Assembly (NCBI RefSeq): GCF_025808395.1 | Contig: NZ_CP075524.1 | Coordinates: 1,798,001-1,862,000, forward strand | Reading direction: 5' to 3' | From: Microcella sp. | GTDB lineage: Bacteria > Actinomycetota > Actinomycetes > Actinomycetales > Microbacteriaceae | DNA length: 64,000 nt | In this document: positions 53,622 to 61,793 of the stretch, one piece after another | Numbering within the stretch: the first letter of the stretch is position 1 | How the letters are laid out: each line of letters starts with the position of its first letter | Notes under the pieces: model-generated | Told to the model about the DNA's origin: nothing | Databases searched by the model: none | Seen by the model: the letters and a program-made list of their open reading frames with translations, nothing else | Translations under genes and position numbers: made by a program

Positions 53622-53694
53622 GGCTCTGTAGCTCAGTTGGTAGAGCGTTCGACTGAAAATCGAAAGGTCACCGGATCGATGCCGGTCGGAGCCA
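53622..53694 (+). tRNA. tRNA-Phe (GAA), CCA not encoded
   Basis: The acceptor arms GGCTCTG and CGGAGCC pair (one T-G). The anticodon loop CTGAAAA gives GAA, and the discriminator A is followed by CTG instead of CCA. The other three tRNAs in this window encode CCA, so this 3' end differs. A hairpin follows 6 bases later. It is the last normal core gene before decayed genes begin. Confidence 0.95.
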
Positions 53695-53700
53695 CTGATC

Positions 53701-53725
53701 GAACCCCCGCCGAGTGCGGGGGTTC
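53701..53725 (+). terminator. Intrinsic-type terminator after tRNA-Phe
   Basis: GAACCCCCGC (53701-53710) pairs perfectly with GCGGGGGTTC (53716-53725) around CGAGT, followed by CGTCGTTG. It ends the tRNA cluster transcript. Confidence 0.8.
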
Positions 53726-53880
53726 CGTCGTTGATGGGCCTCCGCGCTCACGAGCCGCCTGATCACGACGCACACCGATTCGACCTGTTGGCGAGCTGGC
53801 CGGCAGCCGCTCCGGCCGAGGGATGCTCGGGGCGAGTCGAGGCGGGCTTCGTCGTGACGAGGCCCGGCTAGTCGACGTGC

Positions 53881-55059
53881 TCAGCGAAACTTGTAGGGCT
53901 GATTCGTTTTCCACACCGTGATTGGCTCGTGTGGATCGATCTCGGTTTCGAACCTGGCTCGCGGTCGGCTCGCACACTCAGGGCTCCGCCAAGAAAACGT
54001 AGTCCGCCGAGAACGTTCTCCAAAGTCGTGCACCACCGGATCGACATCGCCCGCGGAGTCGAGGTCAATCCTTCTTCGCGGCGCCACGCGATAGCGTATT
54101 CGAGGTTGCTCACGATGCTGGAATACTCGCTGCGGAGCGCACGGGATCGCGCCCTGATCACGTCATCGCCGACCAGCCCCTGCGCTCCCACGCGGGCTGC
54201 GGAGACGGATTGGGAATCAGCAGCTGCTCGCCCCTTCTCTCCTCGACGAGAAGGAGACCGATTGCAATGAGGGCGTCGATCGCATCGCCGATCGTGGCGA
54301 TACGCATCCGATCGCTGAGTGCAGCCAGAAGGTCGACACTGCCGTTCAGAGTCGACCGAGGCGGCACCGCCATCTCCTCAGCATCTGAACCACCCATTTC
54401 CCAGGGCGGCATCCTCCGAGCCATGCGTTTCGCTAGTTCGAGTCGAGTCATGGGTGCCGCCGACCACAATTCCAAGTATGCGAGACGGAATCCGTTCGAG
54501 TCCGCTAGCACATCCGACCAGCCAGACGACTGAAGCCCTTGCATCGCAGCCCGCCACGGCGAGCTCGGCGACTGAGAGTGACCACCACCGGCGATCCGGC
54601 GAGGCCCCCGTCCATCGGGTCGATGGGGCCGTCGTGAGGGTACGGCTGCAGCAATCACTCCTCAGGAGCCATCGAGTCTAGATCGACCCCGGAGTCATAT
54701 TGATAGCGAGGGCGACCCCGTGCCAAAACCCGGACTCGCCCACGGCCGAGCCCAGACACGTCAAGACCGACCTTTCCCGCATCGAAACCGCTGAGCATGA
54801 GCTTGCCCGCAGCGGGCACCTCCTCGAAAGGGAGGTCGTCTATGTCCTCCCAGCCATCGGGGGTCGACGGGCGGGCATCCCAGCCTTCTGCGCGAAGATG
54901 CGCGCGCGAGTACTTGCTTCCCGCTTCGAGGCTGATGAATCCCGGAGCAGACCCGGCAAACGAGGCAGCCGGGCTGAGAACCGCCTCTTCCTGCCCGGCC
55001 GATAGAAGCGCGAAGTCGGTGCTCAGGGTGGTCTGAACAGCATCGACGAGTTCAGGCAT
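53881..55059 (-). pseudogene. Decayed hypothetical gene with an in-frame stop and several frameshifts
   Basis: An intact-looking N-terminal part (55059 down to 54655, MPELVDAVQTTLSTDFALLS...) ends at a TGA, and reading continues in the same frame as LLQPYPHDGPIDPMDGG. It then appears to shift to GPRRIAGGGHSQSPSSPWRA...LYLELWSAAPMTRLELAKRM (about 54615-54200) and again to GLVGDDVIRARSRALRSEYSSIVSNLEYAIAW (about 54180-54060). The last part is FETEIDPHEPITVWKTNQPYKFR (ends 53881). Together this would be one protein of about 390 residues. The stop could replace a Trp codon. No family name can be given. Sequencing errors could mimic this, but several breaks in one gene favour decay. Confidence 0.6.
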
Positions 55060-55109
55060 AGCCTGACCATATCTCGCAGACGGTATCTGGGCTCGGCCTC
55101 ATCAGCTGA

Positions 55110-55418
55110 GGGCCAGAGGCTGCCGTCGTCACCGGCACCGTGGTCGCGCTCGCGAACGACTTCATCGCGACGTTTACCGACCTGGGCTATGTGTGGGCGC
55201 CTGCCGGCTTCAACTCTTACAACCTGCGCAACCGCACGACCGGCACGGTGGAGCACACGGCCACCCGCGCCGACCTCGTGTTCGGCTCGAACTCGATTCT
55301 GCGCTCATACGCCGAGGTCTACGCGCAAGACGACAGCCGCGAGAAGTTCGTGCACGACTTCGTCGCCGCCTGGACCAAGGTCATGAACGCCGACCGCTTC
55401 GACCTCGTGGCGAGCTAG
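55110..55418 (+). pseudogene. katG: 3' remnant of katG (catalase-peroxidase)
   Basis: The fragment encodes about 102 residues ending at a proper stop. Its sequence (TATRADLVFGSNSILRSYAEVY, then KFVHDFVAAWTKVMNADRFDL) is the highly conserved C-terminal end of KatG. The in-frame sequence begins after a TGA at 55107, and the remaining about 630 residues of the enzyme, including the haem and catalytic domain, are absent. It cannot be a working enzyme. High-GC codon use shows it came from this or a related genome. Confidence 0.88.
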
Positions 55419-55447
55419 CCGTCAGCTCGTCCGGCCGACGGATGCTC

Positions 55448-55477
55448 GGGCCGGGGTCTCTGCGGAGGCCCCGGCCC
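55448..55477 (+). terminator. Terminator hairpin after the katG remnant
   Basis: GGGCCGGGG (55448-55456) pairs with CCCCGGCCC (55469-55477) and is followed by TTCCGTTGTT. It is probably the original terminator of the lost katG gene. Confidence 0.75.
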
Positions 55478-55529
55478 TTCCGTTGTTGGGGGAGTTTCAG
55501 TTCACCGCACTGCTCGTTAGGCTGCGCTC

Positions 55530-55841
55530 ATGGCTGACCGCAATGAGTTCAGGGTCTTCGTCGTCGATGCACTGCGATCGCTTGGTGGCTCCGCAACTGT
55601 GCTGGATGTCACCAAACACGTCTGGCAGGTGCACGAGGCAGATCTGCGGCAGTCAGGCGACCTCTTCTACACCTGGCAGTACGACATCCGGTGGGCGGCC
55701 CAATATCTCCGAAACAACGGATACCTGAAGCCGGTCAATCGGGACAGGAGTCACCCGTGGGAGCTGACGCAAGAAGGCTGGAACGTGGAGCTCGAGGCCC
55801 TGGCCTCCTCCGCCAGCGAAAAGCGCAAGGCCACTGGCTAA
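55530..55841 (+). CDS. Small winged-helix protein, Mrr N-terminal-like
   Basis: The 103-residue protein has helix pattern EFRVFVVDALRSLGGSATVLDVTKHVWQVH, then YDIRWAAQYLRNNGYLKPVN and the wing-like end SHPWELTQEGWNVELEAL. The W-x-L-T-x-x-G signature and size match the Mrr_N DNA-binding domain (winged helix) that precedes the nuclease in Mrr proteins, but no nuclease domain is present. It is convergent with the cytosine methylase, overlapping by 4 bases. It may be a regulator or a modification-sensing partner of the island; this is inferred. Confidence 0.65.
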   Translation: MADRNEFRVFVVDALRSLGGSATVLDVTKHVWQVHEADLRQSGDLFYTWQYDIRWAAQYLRNNGYLKPVNRDRSHPWELTQEGWNVELEALASSASEKRKATG

Positions 55842-56932
55842 AGAGCGGCCGCGAGGAGTCGACCGATCGCCGCTCCGAGCGGAATCGGTACCGCGTTCCC
55901 GATCTGGCGGGCAATGTCGGTGCGTGAACCAACGAATCGATGTCTCGGGCTGAAGCCCTGCAGCAAAGCAGCCTCGTAGTGCGTGATCGCACGATCCTCG
56001 ACGGGATGGATGTACCGACCCTTCTCTGGCTTGAAGAACTCAGTACGGATCGTGACAGAGGGCTTGTCCCAGCGGAGTCTGCCCATCACATCGCCAGACC
56101 CCGTCTTGTGCTTGACCCAACATGGGGCCATCAACTCCGGATACGGCTCCAAGTCCCGACGGTTACCCCCTTCAGGAATCACAGAGAACCGCTTCAAGGA
56201 AAGAGCCGTGTAGTTCCGGCTCCAGTGCATGTCACGAGCTACGAAGGTCCCAGGAAAGGCTCGACCGTGGAACTCTGTCTGTCTCTCGGACAGCAACTCA
56301 TCTCGATCAGGGAGGCGGGGCACCTTAGCCAACACATCCCGCACCGTGACCCACGGCAGTAGCCCGTCATTTGGGCTAGCGGAGTGAGTCTTGGCAAGGG
56401 AACCAGGAGACCCGAGGTCTCGGTGGTAGCCGATCATGACGGTTCGACGACGAGACTGGGCTGCGCCGAAGTCGGCAGCGTTGTAGACATCTGCATCGAA
56501 CGCGTAGTCGTCGAGCTCTCCCCCAGGCTCGGTCGCTGCCAAGAACTGGCCGAACTGAGGGGAGCGCTTGAACTCAGCGACGTTCTCGACAACGAAGTAC
56601 TTCGGCTTGGCGCGCCTAATGGTCTCTGCGTACTGGCGCCAGAGCGCATTGCGCTCATCCTCAACGTCACGCTTGCCCAAGCTGGAGAACCCCTGGCACG
56701 GCGGGCCCCCGACGATCACATCCACCGACGGGACTTCGCCGAGAAGCCACTCCCGAATGTCGCCTACAAACACCGAATCGGGACCGTGGCTAGCGGCGTA
56801 CGAGGCGGCAGCGGCCACATCCCATTCGACGGCGCCTGCGGTCTTGAACCGGTCCGAGGCCTCTCGAAGTCCAGATGAAAGGCCGCCCGCGCCAGCGAAC
56901 AAGTCGAGAATTCGAATGTCGCCAGCCACCAC
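55838..56932 (-). CDS. DNA (cytosine-5-)-methyltransferase (DrmMII-like by context)
   Basis: The 364-residue enzyme has all main C5-methylase motifs: I ILDLFAGAGGLSSGL (near residue 8), IV VGGPPCQGFSSLGKRD (catalytic Cys near residue 78), VI YFVVENVAEF, VIII AAQSRRRTVMIGYHRD and X RQIGNAVPIPLGAAIG. A variable target-recognition region lies between VIII and X. It is transcribed away from the giant ATPase-helicase gene, 151 bases apart. In DISARM class 2 a similar methylase (DrmMII) marks host DNA. It could also be a stand-alone methylase. Confidence 0.95.
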   Translation of the reverse strand: MVAGDIRILDLFAGAGGLSSGLREASDRFKTAGAVEWDVAAAASYAASHGPDSVFVGDIREWLLGEVPSVDVIVGGPPCQGFSSLGKRDVEDERNALWRQYAETIRRAKPKYFVVENVAEFKRSPQFGQFLAATEPGGELDDYAFDADVYNAADFGAAQSRRRTVMIGYHRDLGSPGSLAKTHSASPNDGLLPWVTVRDVLAKVPRLPDRDELLSERQTEFHGRAFPGTFVARDMHWSRNYTALSLKRFSVIPEGGNRRDLEPYPELMAPCWVKHKTGSGDVMGRLRWDKPSVTIRTEFFKPEKGRYIHPVEDRAITHYEAALLQGFSPRHRFVGSRTDIARQIGNAVPIPLGAAIGRLLAAAL

Positions 56933-57083
56933 GCCATCCTACGAGGAAGGCGGGCTGAGAGACCTGCGCGACTCACATCCCCTGCCACCACTTCTGAGGT
57001 GCCTCGATTTGTCGGACGCTCGGGATATGTTGAAGCGAAGTCAACGAACAGTGATGTTCACCTAAAGGGAGGCTGGCCCCTAT

Positions 57084-60000
57084 ATGTGGGAGAAGTCTGA
57101 TCCTTCGCTCGAAGCGCAGGTACTTGAGCGCCAGCGGATCACGATCGAGAACTACCGCAATGACCCCGACCTCCTTGCCGAGCATGTGGGCATGGAGGAC
57201 AACTTCCAGGCGGGCGGATACGGCGAACGGCAAATCGAGGAGCTACTTCAGAATGCCATCGACCAGTTGGGATCGCCCGGTCGCGTGGAGCTGCGGCTAG
57301 CCGATGGCAGCCTGTACTGCGCCAACGAGGGCGAACCGTTCGCTTCAGCCGGAATCCGGGCCGTCACAGGTGCATTCCTTAGCTCCAAAGCAGATGAGAA
57401 GATCGGCCGCTTCGGGCTTGGATTCAAATCCGTGCTCGGGGTGACGAACAGACCGCAGATCCTCAGCCGAACGATCTCGTTCGGTTTCAACGAACCTGAG
57501 GCAACATCACTGCTCGAGGGGTTGCCGTACGACACGTCTCGACTGCCGACACTTCGAGTGCCGAGCTTGCTCGACGCTCACTCGATCGCCGCGAACGACC
57601 CGAATGTCGCGGAGATGATGGGCTGGGCTTCAACAATCGTGAAGCTACCTCTCACGCGCGGCGGCGAGAGACTACGCCAGCGCCTCAAACAATTCGACGT
57701 CCGCTACCTGCTCTTCCCGGACAACCTGGCACAAGTCGACATTTCCCTCTCGGATGCCGAGGGAGGACTGCGCCGAGAAGTCTTTCGCCGGCGTCCCGGA
57801 ACAAGTTCGCAGCTTGTGGAGCTTGAGGCGCCTGATGGCGAGGCTACCAACTGGCGAGTGCTTCGGCGAGCACATCATGTTTCAGAGGGCGTCGCTCGCG
57901 ACCTTCCTGGACTATTCCGGCGTGACGAGGTCACTGTCTATTATGCACTGGAGAGCGGTAAGTCAGGAGTAGGTGAGTTCTGGGCTTGGTTCCCCCTGCA
58001 AGATGAGACCACCGCAAGCGGCATTTTCAACGCGCCCTGGCAGGTCAATGATGACCGCACATCGATGTTGCCGGGCAGCGCGCTAAACAAGGAGCTCCTT
58101 GGAGTAGCAGCAGAGCTCCTATTGGAGGCGGCGCTTCTTGAGTCAACTCCGGAGGATCCTGCGAAGCACTTCGATGTCTTGCCCGCGAGAGGTAGAGAGA
58201 CGCGCTCTGCTGCTGACAAGTTCCTTTCCGAACGTATTCCGCAAATGGCTCGGAAATACGAGTTGATCCCGACAGGACGAGGAGAGATGTGGGCGCCTTC
58301 ACGGGTCCGTGCACCCTTCATGTCCAGCCAACCAAACCCGTTCGACCTCCCTTTGGAGGCAATGCAGCGTTGGGCAGAGGGTGCGGGCGCTGCCGACGCC
58401 CCCCACTGGAGTTGCTACCGAACGCCCACTCGCAGAGCCCGATTGGCACAGCTGCTCCTTGGCGACGATGAGCGTCCCATCTGTGTCACGGTCAGCCCTG
58501 GATCTTGGCTCTCTGAAGCTGCCGAGGCACGGTCGGCGGATGCGATCGACGCCGCCCTATCGGTATTCCTCCGCCTGAAGGAAGAGAAGGAAGAGATCTG
58601 GAAGCAATTCCAGAACGGAATGATCATCCCTCTCGAAGGTGGAGGTTTCGCGAGAGCGGCGGATGCGGCAGCAGTCCTCCTCCCCGTGGCACATTCAGAG
58701 GCGCCCTTAGGCGTGTCGATGGTAGAAGCCGAGTTTGCCGATGACCCTGGCATTCGAAGGAAGTTGTCTGAGCTCGGGGTTAAGGAAGTCTCAGCAGATC
58801 AAGCTGCCCTGGCGACCGCGATGACTGGCCATGCCAACTGGACAGATGCTGATTGGGCTCAGTTCTGGATCGTGCTGGCAAACGCTTCACCTTCTGGCGG
58901 CCGAAGCGCTTTGGAGACACTGCAGGAGCGAATGGTTCCGATCAAGGTGCCTACAAGTGCTGGAACCTGGCGAGAAGCAATCGATGTGTTCCTGGATCCG
59001 GCGATGGCTCCGGGGATCCCCTCCAGGCAACCCTCGTTCCAGGCGGTCGCGGGGCGGCGCGATTTGCTCGAAATAGCCGGATGTCTCGTCGACCCAATTC
59101 ACAGCTACCCAGTACACCGCGAACGCGTCTTCGAGATCTACTCCGAGAAGATGAAGCAGGATGTCAATGCCAAGGTCCAAGAGGAATACGGTCGCGGCAG
59201 GAGCGCAACACTCAAGTTCTCGGACCCTCATGGAGCAGGGCCCCTTGACGTCCTGCTAGAGCTCTCCGAAATCGCCGATCCTCAGGCGTCGAGAGCACTG
59301 GCTGAATGGTCTAGCCGAATCCTGCTGGCAAACCGGTCAGGTTCAGTGACGGCAGGCCTTCGAATCTCCGGCCAGAGCAAGGACGCGACGGTCACCATGG
59401 TCGCCCCTGACGTTTGGGCCGTGGAGGCCTTTGGGCGAGTTCCCACATCCCTCGGCCCCCAGCCGATCAGGACCGCTCTGGCATCATCGCTCTCACAATT
59501 CGGTCAGTACCTCGCAATTGCATTGCCGCAACTCGCTGGCGCGTACCCGTTCCCCAGAAGCCTTGTCGACGCGCCGGACGCTGCCTTCAAAGCGCTCTTC
59601 ACCCGCGACAACTTCTCCGCGGACGAACCCGGGCACCTCGCGGAGCTACTTGCGGAAGCCTCCACCCGCAAGGCGTTCAAGAGGGTGGACGAGCTGCCGG
59701 CCTTCGACCCGAAGAATCAACATGTCCGCTTAACGCCTGTCCTTGAAGTCGTCCTGGCAACGACAGAGGAAATGGACGATCTCGGGTCGCACAGCCTCCG
59801 CTACCTACCGTCCGGGCCTTGGGACGACGCGCTCGTAAATGCATGGGGCGTTCAAAGAGCTGCTGACGTCATCGCAAGGGCGATCGACTGGACGCCAAGC
59901 GAAGACGCTGTCCCCGTCCTGGATGTGTACCCGAGCCTCCGTGATGCCGTGGCCCATTCGGTCGATGACTACACGCTTCGTCGGTGCATCAGAATCACCA

Positions 60001-61793
60001 GGCGAACCACAAGTCCGGCAGGAGTCCGAGAGCAACGACTCGCGGCCCACGTGGACGGCAAGACTGTGCTCATTGATGCAGAGCTTGATCCAATTGCCGA
60101 GCTCATTCAGTTGAGTGCCGCGCTACGACTTGGGTTGAACGAGTCAGACGCCGCGAGAGTGATTGCGAACGACAGGGAACTGCGGCACAGCAAACTCGTG
60201 CAGGACGTACTCGCTGAACCGTCTGAGGCCAAGAAGCTTCTGCTGCTTGTCGGTCGCGACGCCCTTGTCGAAAACCTCCCGCATGGACTCTTGGGGGTAA
60301 TCGAACAGCGCCAGGGCAAGAAATCTGACCTCGAAGTCGCAGACCTATTCATCACGACGCGCAGCAACGACTCACTGCGTTGGCTCAAGGAGCCTCTCGG
60401 GGCTGCGGGGCTCGCGGTTCCCCGGGCCTGGGACGGCACAGCTGAAGCTGATCAGTTCGTGACTTCGCTCGGGTTCCCTCGCGCGTATGCCGGCACGCGC
60501 GAGAAGAAAGCGGCTCCAGTCGAGCTGGTCCTCGGGAAAGTTGACCTCAAACCGCTGCACGATTTCCAGATGAAGCTGCGCGATCAGATACGCGAGCTTG
60601 TCCTCATTCGAGACAAGGATGGCCAGCACAGACGCGGGCTCTTGTATCTCCCGACTGGCGCGGGCAAGACGCGCGTGACCACGGAGTCGATCGTTGCGAT
60701 GCTGCGAGATGAGGAGCTCGCTTCGCCCGTCCTCTGGATTGCGCAATCGGAAGAGCTGTGTGAGCAAGCGATCTACTCCTGGGCTGAGGTCTGGCGCGCC
60801 ATCGGGGATGAGCGGCCGCTCGAGATCACCCGATACTGGGGCAACTACGAAGCGGATGAATCACTTCAAGAGCTACAGGTCGTGGTGGCAACCGACGCCA
60901 AGCTGGCATCGATGATCGACCGAGGGAGTCGCGCTCACGAGTGGCTCCGGGACTCGAAACTCGTCGTGATTGATGAGGCGCACACGGCTGGCTCCCCGAC
61001 CTACACCAAGATCCTGAGCTGGCTGGGGATCACCCGAGACGCTCGAGGGTCCTCGACGGCGCGGTCGCTGCTCGGGCTGACTGCCACCCCATATCGGGGG
61101 ACCAACGTCGAAGTAAACAAGCAGTTCGTTGCCAGATTCGGTGAAAGGCGATTGAACGCCCTCGACCTCGAAGACCCGATCGGCCAGCTCCGCGAAATGC
61201 AGGTGCTCTCCCGGGTCGAACACCAGTTGTTGGATGGTGTGATCGTGGACGACGCCCCGACCGAGGGGATCACAGGGGCGCGCGCTTGGGATGATGTTTC
61301 GAGAGCAACACTCATCAAGCTTGGCGAGAACCTCGACCGCACACAGCAGCTTGTCGACCACATCATGGGGCAGGATGCAGATTGGCCGATCTTGGTGTTC
61401 ACCCCCTCGGTCGTATCTGCCCACGTGACGGCCGCGCTGATCAGGACCCTGGGCAGGAAAGCGGACGCTGTCGATGGAGAAATGAGGGGCCAGGAACGCA
61501 GGCGAAAGATCGATGCCTTCAAGTCGGGGGAGACGAAGGTTCTCGTCAACTGCGACTTGCTGACACAAGGGTTTGACGCCCCACAGGTTCGGGCTCTCTA
61601 CATTGCGCGACCGACCTTCTCCCCAAATAGGTATGTGCAGATGGTGGGGCGCGGGCTCCGGGGACCCCTGAACGGAGGCACCGATGAGTGCCTCGTCGTG
61701 AACGTGGCGGACACCTTCACCCAGTTCGATCGAAAACTGGCATTCACGGAGTTCGACTACCTGTGGGCCAAGAAGGGCGTGAAGAACAAGTGA
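57084..61793 (+). CDS. Giant sacsin/Hsp90-type ATPase fused to SF2 DEAH helicase
   Basis: The 1569-residue protein starts with a GHKL ATPase fold: YGERQIEELLQNAIDQL near residue 45 (N box) and ADEKIGRFGLGFKSVLGV near residue 110 (G-x-x-G-x-G-x-K-S). This type is known from sacsin and Hsp90-like proteins. A middle part of about 900 residues has no motif I recognise. The C-terminal SF2 helicase has Walker A LYLPTGAGKTRVTTES (near 1190), DEAH VVIDEAHTAG (near 1296), LLGLTATPYRGT and motif VI YVQMVGRGLRGP (near 1519). The GTG of the DrmA-like gene overlaps its stop. Base composition and codon use look less GC-rich than in the core genes, consistent with transfer. It is probably a defence effector or sensor. 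Confidence 0.85.
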   Translation: MWEKSDPSLEAQVLERQRITIENYRNDPDLLAEHVGMEDNFQAGGYGERQIEELLQNAIDQLGSPGRVELRLADGSLYCANEGEPFASAGIRAVTGAFLSSKADEKIGRFGLGFKSVLGVTNRPQILSRTISFGFNEPEATSLLEGLPYDTSRLPTLRVPSLLDAHSIAANDPNVAEMMGWASTIVKLPLTRGGERLRQRLKQFDVRYLLFPDNLAQVDISLSDAEGGLRREVFRRRPGTSSQLVELEAPDGEATNWRVLRRAHHVSEGVARDLPGLFRRDEVTVYYALESGKSGVGEFWAWFPLQDETTASGIFNAPWQVNDDRTSMLPGSALNKELLGVAAELLLEAALLESTPEDPAKHFDVLPARGRETRSAADKFLSERIPQMARKYELIPTGRGEMWAPSRVRAPFMSSQPNPFDLPLEAMQRWAEGAGAADAPHWSCYRTPTRRARLAQLLLGDDERPICVTVSPGSWLSEAAEARSADAIDAALSVFLRLKEEKEEIWKQFQNGMIIPLEGGGFARAADAAAVLLPVAHSEAPLGVSMVEAEFADDPGIRRKLSELGVKEVSADQAALATAMTGHANWTDADWAQFWIVLANASPSGGRSALETLQERMVPIKVPTSAGTWREAIDVFLDPAMAPGIPSRQPSFQAVAGRRDLLEIAGCLVDPIHSYPVHRERVFEIYSEKMKQDVNAKVQEEYGRGRSATLKFSDPHGAGPLDVLLELSEIADPQASRALAEWSSRILLANRSGSVTAGLRISGQSKDATVTMVAPDVWAVEAFGRVPTSLGPQPIRTALASSLSQFGQYLAIALPQLAGAYPFPRSLVDAPDAAFKALFTRDNFSADEPGHLAELLAEASTRKAFKRVDELPAFDPKNQHVRLTPVLEVVLATTEEMDDLGSHSLRYLPSGPWDDALVNAWGVQRAADVIARAIDWTPSEDAVPVLDVYPSLRDAVAHSVDDYTLRRCIRITRRTTSPAGVREQRLAAHVDGKTVLIDAELDPIAELIQLSAALRLGLNESDAARVIANDRELRHSKLVQDVLAEPSEAKKLLLLVGRDALVENLPHGLLGVIEQRQGKKSDLEVADLFITTRSNDSLRWLKEPLGAAGLAVPRAWDGTAEADQFVTSLGFPRAYAGTREKKAAPVELVLGKVDLKPLHDFQMKLRDQIRELVLIRDKDGQHRRGLLYLPTGAGKTRVTTESIVAMLRDEELASPVLWIAQSEELCEQAIYSWAEVWRAIGDERPLEITRYWGNYEADESLQELQVVVATDAKLASMIDRGSRAHEWLRDSKLVVIDEAHTAGSPTYTKILSWLGITRDARGSSTARSLLGLTATPYRGTNVEVNKQFVARFGERRLNALDLEDPIGQLREMQVLSRVEHQLLDGVIVDDAPTEGITGARAWDDVSRATLIKLGENLDRTQQLVDHIMGQDADWPILVFTPSVVSAHVTAALIRTLGRKADAVDGEMRGQERRRKIDAFKSGETKVLVNCDLLTQGFDAPQVRALYIARPTFSPNRYVQMVGRGLRGPLNGGTDECLVVNVADTFTQFDRKLAFTEFDYLWAKKGVKNK

